From the NCBI GenBank assembly GCA_034509425.1, contig JAVTVJ010001391.1, forward strand, positions 192,501 to 256,500: a stretch of 64,000 nucleotides of DNA, read 5' to 3'. The notes beneath the pieces were generated by a model, which did not search any database, was not told where the DNA came from, and saw nothing but the letters and a program-made list of their open reading frames with translations. Each line of letters opens with the position of its first letter. Position 1 is the first letter of the stretch. Origin of the DNA: Eopsaltria australis. Lineage: Eukaryota > Chordata > Aves > Passeriformes > Petroicidae. This document shows, in pieces, positions 61,801 through 64,000 of this stretch. The translations under genes and the position numbers were made by a program.

Positions 61801-64000
61801 TTTCTATTTCTTCAAAACATAGCTAAGAGTTGAATTTCAAGGGCTTACTTTTATCTAGACATTGAAATCAAGCTCCTCAGAAATCACATTTATGATCACA
61901 GTGCTGATTTTTTGGCAATTTTGTAGCAGAACTTTATATTCCAAAGCTCAGACTACTTTTGCTTCTTTATCGCAAGTGCTCGAAGTACCAAATAGTAGCT
62001 TCAGTGAGCTAAGCATCAAGTCTCTATATCAGCTTGAGAAATGTTAGAACAGACTTTTAGGATTTGCCTAAGTAAGAATGCAGGATGGAGTCATGGAATC
62101 ATTTAAGTTAGAAAAGACCTGGAAGATCACTGCTTTCAACTCTTAACAGAAAACTGCTAAGTCTAACAGTAAACTGTGTTCCAGAGCGCCACATCTATGT
62201 GCCTTTTAAATACCTCTAGGATTGGTGACTCAACCACATCCCTGGGCAGCTTGTTCCTTTGCTTGACAATCCTTTCAGTGAAGAAACTTTTCCTAATAGC
62301 AAATAAAAACCTCTCCTGACACAACTTGAGTATGTTTCTGCATGTTCAGTTGCTTGTTACTTGAAAGAAGAGACTAACCTACCTGGCTACACCCACCTTT
62401 CAGGTAGTTCTCTGTTTTAGTCAAAATAGTTGACCTTGCTCATTAAGTTTTAAGTCTATGACTGCATTGATTATTAAACCATTGTAAATGGAGGACAGGG
62501 AAAGTTCTAGAGGATTCTTCAGCAAGTTTTTGTAGTTCCCATACTGCACAGATTATTTTCTTCATCTTTGCAGAAGTGGCTTCTGTCTGCAGTCTTTCTT
62601 ACCTTATACTCCCATGCCTGCTTCTGCCTCAGGCATGTTACGAGTCATAGCTTTAAACATCACTTATTCTTCCTGGCTGTTGTCCTTCAGCATCGACCCC
62701 TCACTATCCTAGAAACTTGTAATTTCAGAGTCTTAACATCTTTTTATCTAAGGCCTGTTCATTTTCTCTTTGTAACATCTACTTGATGACATGGTAGCCT
62801 TTATAAAGAGGACTTCTGAGGATTTAGTTCAAACTTTTTGAAGCTTTGTGTTGTTAAGCTGACATTCTGCATCATCTCTCTGAGATGAATAAATCATATA
62901 AATTCAGGAGCCTTTGCGTTTTTGTGGTGAATCCTGCCTTCCTTTGGCCAGTAGGTGTATAGATGTGACAAGTCCCTACAGAGTACTGATTTATAGTCAA
63001 CTGTTCTCCTTAATTGTATCGTAGAAATCTTCAGGTTTTGAATGTTGAGAAGGGATTCCTGTCTCACTTTCACTAGAGTATCTTTAAATTTAGAGCTTAT
63101 GTGCAACTGTATATTTTAGGATCGTATTAGTCACAAAGAAAGTTTTTGTGGATCACTACACTTCTGAGAACAAATTTGTCTCTTGGATCACTTGATGTTT
63201 GTTTGCCATCCCCAGGACAAAATTTCAGTGGTCGATTCTGTATGTGCTCTACACTTTCTGTGAGGACCCAGTATTGAAATCATCACTGACATCAGATAGG
63301 GCCATCCCCTAGTTGTGGAAATAATGAATGTGGGAGAAGGGAGCCCTTCTTACTGTTCTAAATATTTATATCACATGTAGGAATAAGTAGAGTAAATACT
63401 GTGTTATGTGAGAAAATACTTTTTTAATTGCTTTGGGTATCTATCTTGAAATGAAAAATACACAGCTAATGTAAGATTTGGCCTGTGATGGCTATTTAAT
63501 TGCTTACATATGCTTACATATGTATTTTACATGATTCGTTATAAAGCCACTATATAATGTTCAGGTTTTTTTTATGGTGAAAGCCAGAGAGAAAATCTGC
63601 TATGTAAGAAATGTTTATTGATCTTTTACATGCTCTGTTCTTTTTTAACGGTGGTTGTTATGCAAAATGAAATTGGGCCAATAATGCACTGTGTGGTTGA
63701 AAAAGTGGGAAACTAAAGAAGGGAAACTAAAAACAACATTCTGCCTTTTTAATGGTTGTCTAATGATTTTCTGATATGTTAGAGCTGCCTTGGGTCTATA
63801 TTTTTCTTAGGAAAATGAAGAAAGAAACATGAAGAAAATTAATTACCTGAATATTTTTTAAATTTAAGGCAACTAAGGCTGGATTGAAAATCTACAGACC
63901 AGGAGTCAAACAAGATGATGAAAGTTCTGGTGGCTGGTTTAGTTGGATGTGGAGCTGGACAGGTGGAAAAAAGGACGAACAAAACCAAGAAATAAAGGGT
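43552..64000 (+). CDS. VPS13A: VPS13A (chorein), 5' part: 15 coding exons, truncated by the window edge
   Basis: Join 43552-43651, 52055-52098, 52603-52645, 53547-53642, 53927-54028, 54714-54823, 55060-55119, 56183-56242, 56460-56540, 56979-57036, 58447-58574, 58785-58891, 59570-59741, 60114-60176, 63869-64000 and beyond. The total is 1356 coding bases, 452 codons, with no stop or frameshift. Human VPS13A has about 3170 residues, so roughly the first seventh is here. VPS13A is a rod-like bridge lipid-transfer protein that moves phospholipids between membranes at ER contacts with mitochondria and lipid droplets. Loss causes chorea-acanthocytosis in people. The N-terminus [19 protein letters not shown] is the chorein_N signature, which caps the lipid groove and faces the donor membrane. 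About residues 1-120 are chorein N-terminal and about 130-400 the VPS13 extended-chorein region. A Trp-rich segment (W431, W434, W436, W438) lies in exon 15. VPS13C and VPS13D were considered. Exon-by-exon similarity to VPS13A (for example [30 protein letters not shown]) and synteny with FOXB2 favour VPS13A. Confidence 0.95.
43862..43905 (+). repeat. (CAGG)8(CGGG)3 microsatellite in VPS13A intron 1
   Basis: Eight perfect CAGG units (43862-43893) run directly into three CGGG units (43894-43905), 210 bases after the exon 1 donor and inside the CpG island. A simple tetranucleotide repeat, potentially polymorphic. Confidence 0.97.
51200..51970. repeat. Possible degenerate LTR/repeat block in intron 1
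   Basis: This part of intron 1 is less T-rich and more GC-balanced than its surroundings. It contains CGGCACGTGTG-like and TGGGGTGTCC strings (TGGGGTGTCCCACTATG at about 51229 and GATGGGGTGTCCAGGTCC at about 51521). The composition and the non-random sequence on the - strand suggest an old insertion, perhaps an ERV LTR in antisense, but I could not match a family. Confidence 0.25.
52055..52098 (+). CDS. VPS13A: VPS13A coding exon 2
   Basis: Residues 34 (completed) to 48, encoding [15 protein letters not shown], nearly identical to the human protein. Acceptor TTTTAG before 52055, donor GTAAGC after 52098. 44 bases, phase 1 to phase 0. Confidence 0.95.
52603..52645 (+). CDS. VPS13A: VPS13A coding exon 3
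   Basis: Residues 49-62 plus one base, encoding [14 protein letters not shown], a chorein_N core segment. Acceptor TTTCAG, donor A|GTAAGT. 43 bases, ending in phase 1. Confidence 0.94.
53547..53642 (+). CDS. VPS13A: VPS13A coding exon 4
   Basis: Residues 63-94 plus one base. Contains [20 protein letters not shown] and LLIVPTA, among the most conserved parts of chorein_N. Acceptor TTGTAG, donor A|GTAAGT. 96 bases, phase 1 at both ends. Confidence 0.96.
53927..54028 (+). CDS. VPS13A: VPS13A coding exon 5
   Basis: Residues 95-128 plus one base. Encodes [16 protein letters not shown] followed by [18 protein letters not shown], a highly charged helical segment linking the chorein cap to the next block. 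Acceptor GCTTAG, donor G|GTAAGA. 102 bases. Confidence 0.95.
54714..54823 (+). CDS. VPS13A: VPS13A coding exon 6
   Basis: Residues 129-165. [18 protein letters not shown] leads into [19 protein letters not shown], the conserved VPS13 family block whose IHIRYEDD motif marks a strand of the repeating beta-groove. Acceptor CATAG, donor GTAAGT. 110 bases, ending in phase 0. Confidence 0.96.
55060..55119 (+). CDS. VPS13A: VPS13A coding exon 7
   Basis: Residues 166-185, [20 protein letters not shown]. 60 bases, phase 0 at both ends. Acceptor TATTAG, donor GTAATT. Confidence 0.95.
56183..56242 (+). CDS. VPS13A: VPS13A coding exon 8
   Basis: Residues 186-205, [20 protein letters not shown]. 60 bases, phase 0 at both ends. 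Acceptor TTTCAG, donor GTACAG. Because exons 7, 8 and 9 are all phase 0 and multiples of three, skipping one would keep the reading frame. Confidence 0.93.
56460..56540 (+). CDS. VPS13A: VPS13A coding exon 9
   Basis: Residues 206-232. [20 protein letters not shown] is near-identical to human VPS13A, followed by SGFEESL. 81 bases, phase 0 at both ends. Acceptor TTTTCAG, donor GTAAGT. Confidence 0.96.
56979..57036 (+). CDS. VPS13A: VPS13A coding exon 10
   Basis: Residues 233-251 plus one base: [19 protein letters not shown]. The first half is poorly conserved and the end (IPEGYDF) is conserved. 58 bases, ending in phase 1. Acceptor TCTAG, donor G|GTAAGT. Confidence 0.92.
58447..58574 (+). CDS. 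VPS13A: VPS13A coding exon 11
   Basis: Residues 252-294. [20 protein letters not shown], then [18 protein letters not shown] and NKPQ: beta-strand-rich extended-chorein sequence. 128 bases, phase 1 to phase 0. Acceptor TTTTAG, donor GTACAA. Confidence 0.95.
58785..58891 (+). CDS. VPS13A: VPS13A coding exon 12
   Basis: Residues 295-329 plus two bases of codon 330. [20 protein letters not shown] then [16 protein letters not shown], closely matching the VPS13 family. 107 bases, ending in phase 2. Acceptor CCTAG, donor TG|GTAGGC. Confidence 0.95.
59570..59741 (+). CDS. VPS13A: VPS13A coding exon 13
   Basis: Residues 330 (completed) to 387. Begins [16 protein letters not shown] and continues with [20 protein letters not shown] and a Lys-rich [12 protein letters not shown] segment. 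172 bases, ending in phase 0. Acceptor TTTTAG, donor GTTAGT. Confidence 0.95.
60114..60176 (+). CDS. VPS13A: VPS13A coding exon 14
   Basis: Residues 388-408, [20 protein letters not shown] then E. 63 bases, phase 0 at both ends. Acceptor TCTAG, donor GTAAAA, a slightly weaker donor at +5. Confidence 0.95.
60177..63868 (+). other. VPS13A intron 14 (3.7 kb)
   Basis: Mostly AT-rich unique sequence with one CR1 fragment at about 62090-62415. No extra in-frame exon matching VPS13A was found. The short open frames in 60.9-62.8 kb do not resemble known proteins. Confidence 0.7.
62090..62415 (-). mobile_element. CR1 LINE 3' end within VPS13A intron 14
   Basis: Reads antisense CR1 from the tail side: TCATGGAATCATTTAAGTTAG, AAAAGACCTGGAAGATCACTG, then ACCACATCCCTGGGCAGCTTG near 62.23 kb and TCAGTGAAGAAACTTTTCCTA near 62.28 kb, with CTTGAAAGAAGAGACTAACC near 62.36 kb. 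The element is on the - strand, opposite to VPS13A, and 5'-truncated at about 62415. Old and diverged. Confidence 0.88.
63869..64000 (+). CDS. VPS13A: VPS13A coding exon 15 (partial, continues past the window)
   Basis: Residues 409-452. [20 protein letters not shown] is followed by the Trp-rich [13 protein letters not shown] and a Lys/Glu/Gln-rich tail. Acceptor TTTAAG before 63869. No donor is reached before 64000, so the exon end is unknown. Human VPS13A has the same Trp-rich cluster at the equivalent place. Confidence 0.93.

Noticed and set aside
1..64000. CRISPR arrays, operons, ribosome binding sites, tRNA/rRNA genes, prokaryotic or phage systems
   Set aside because: The window is vertebrate nuclear DNA by gene structure and repeats. 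I saw no regular repeat-spacer arrays and no cloverleaf or rRNA sequence on inspection.

Overview
The window reads as vertebrate nuclear DNA, most probably from a bird. It holds two protein-coding genes with vertebrate architecture: a single-exon forkhead gene, and a multi-exon gene with canonical GT-AG introns. They lie in AT-rich DNA with CR1 LINE copies (with CR1-type octamer tails) and LTRs of kinds I associate with avian endogenous retroviruses. FOXB2 and VPS13A are also neighbours on human 9q21, whose avian counterpart is the Z chromosome, so Z linkage is a reasonable inference. I see no prokaryotic operon, CRISPR array or new multi-gene system.

Layout. (1) 1-6.1 kb: FOXB2, an intronless 343-codon gene on the + strand (2428-3459), inside a large CpG-rich domain. 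A separate 0.3-kb CpG-rich patch lies 2.3 kb downstream (5.8-6.1 kb). (2) 6.1-24 kb: AT-rich intergenic DNA with almost no recognisable transposons. It has a 54-bp tandem duplication, an A-rich/(CAAA)n stretch and a 345-bp polypurine tract (20793-21137). (3) 24-43.3 kb: repeat-rich intergenic DNA with four CR1 fragments on the - and + strands (24.0-25.1, 31.1-31.9, 34.8-35.2 and 35.2-36.0 kb). Two of these form a tail-to-tail palindromic junction. Two well-supported LTRs (27.05-28.18 and 37.05-37.59 kb), two weaker LTR candidates (39.7 and 41.7 kb) and a 3'-end CR1 (42.99-43.26 kb) complete this region. (4) 43.27-64 kb: the 5' part of VPS13A on the + strand. A GC-box CpG-island promoter is followed by 15 coding exons (452 codons, reading frame intact across all 14 junctions) and the gene runs off the right edge.

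Function. FOXB2 is a nuclear forkhead transcription factor with a Groucho/TLE-binding eh1-like motif. VPS13A (chorein) is a bridge-like lipid-transfer protein of membrane contact sites. Nothing suggests the two genes act together; their adjacency is old vertebrate synteny. Exon boundaries were placed by reading frame, splice signals and remembered similarity to human VPS13A. Repeat families were assigned from recalled consensus features without a database search, so their boundaries are approximate.
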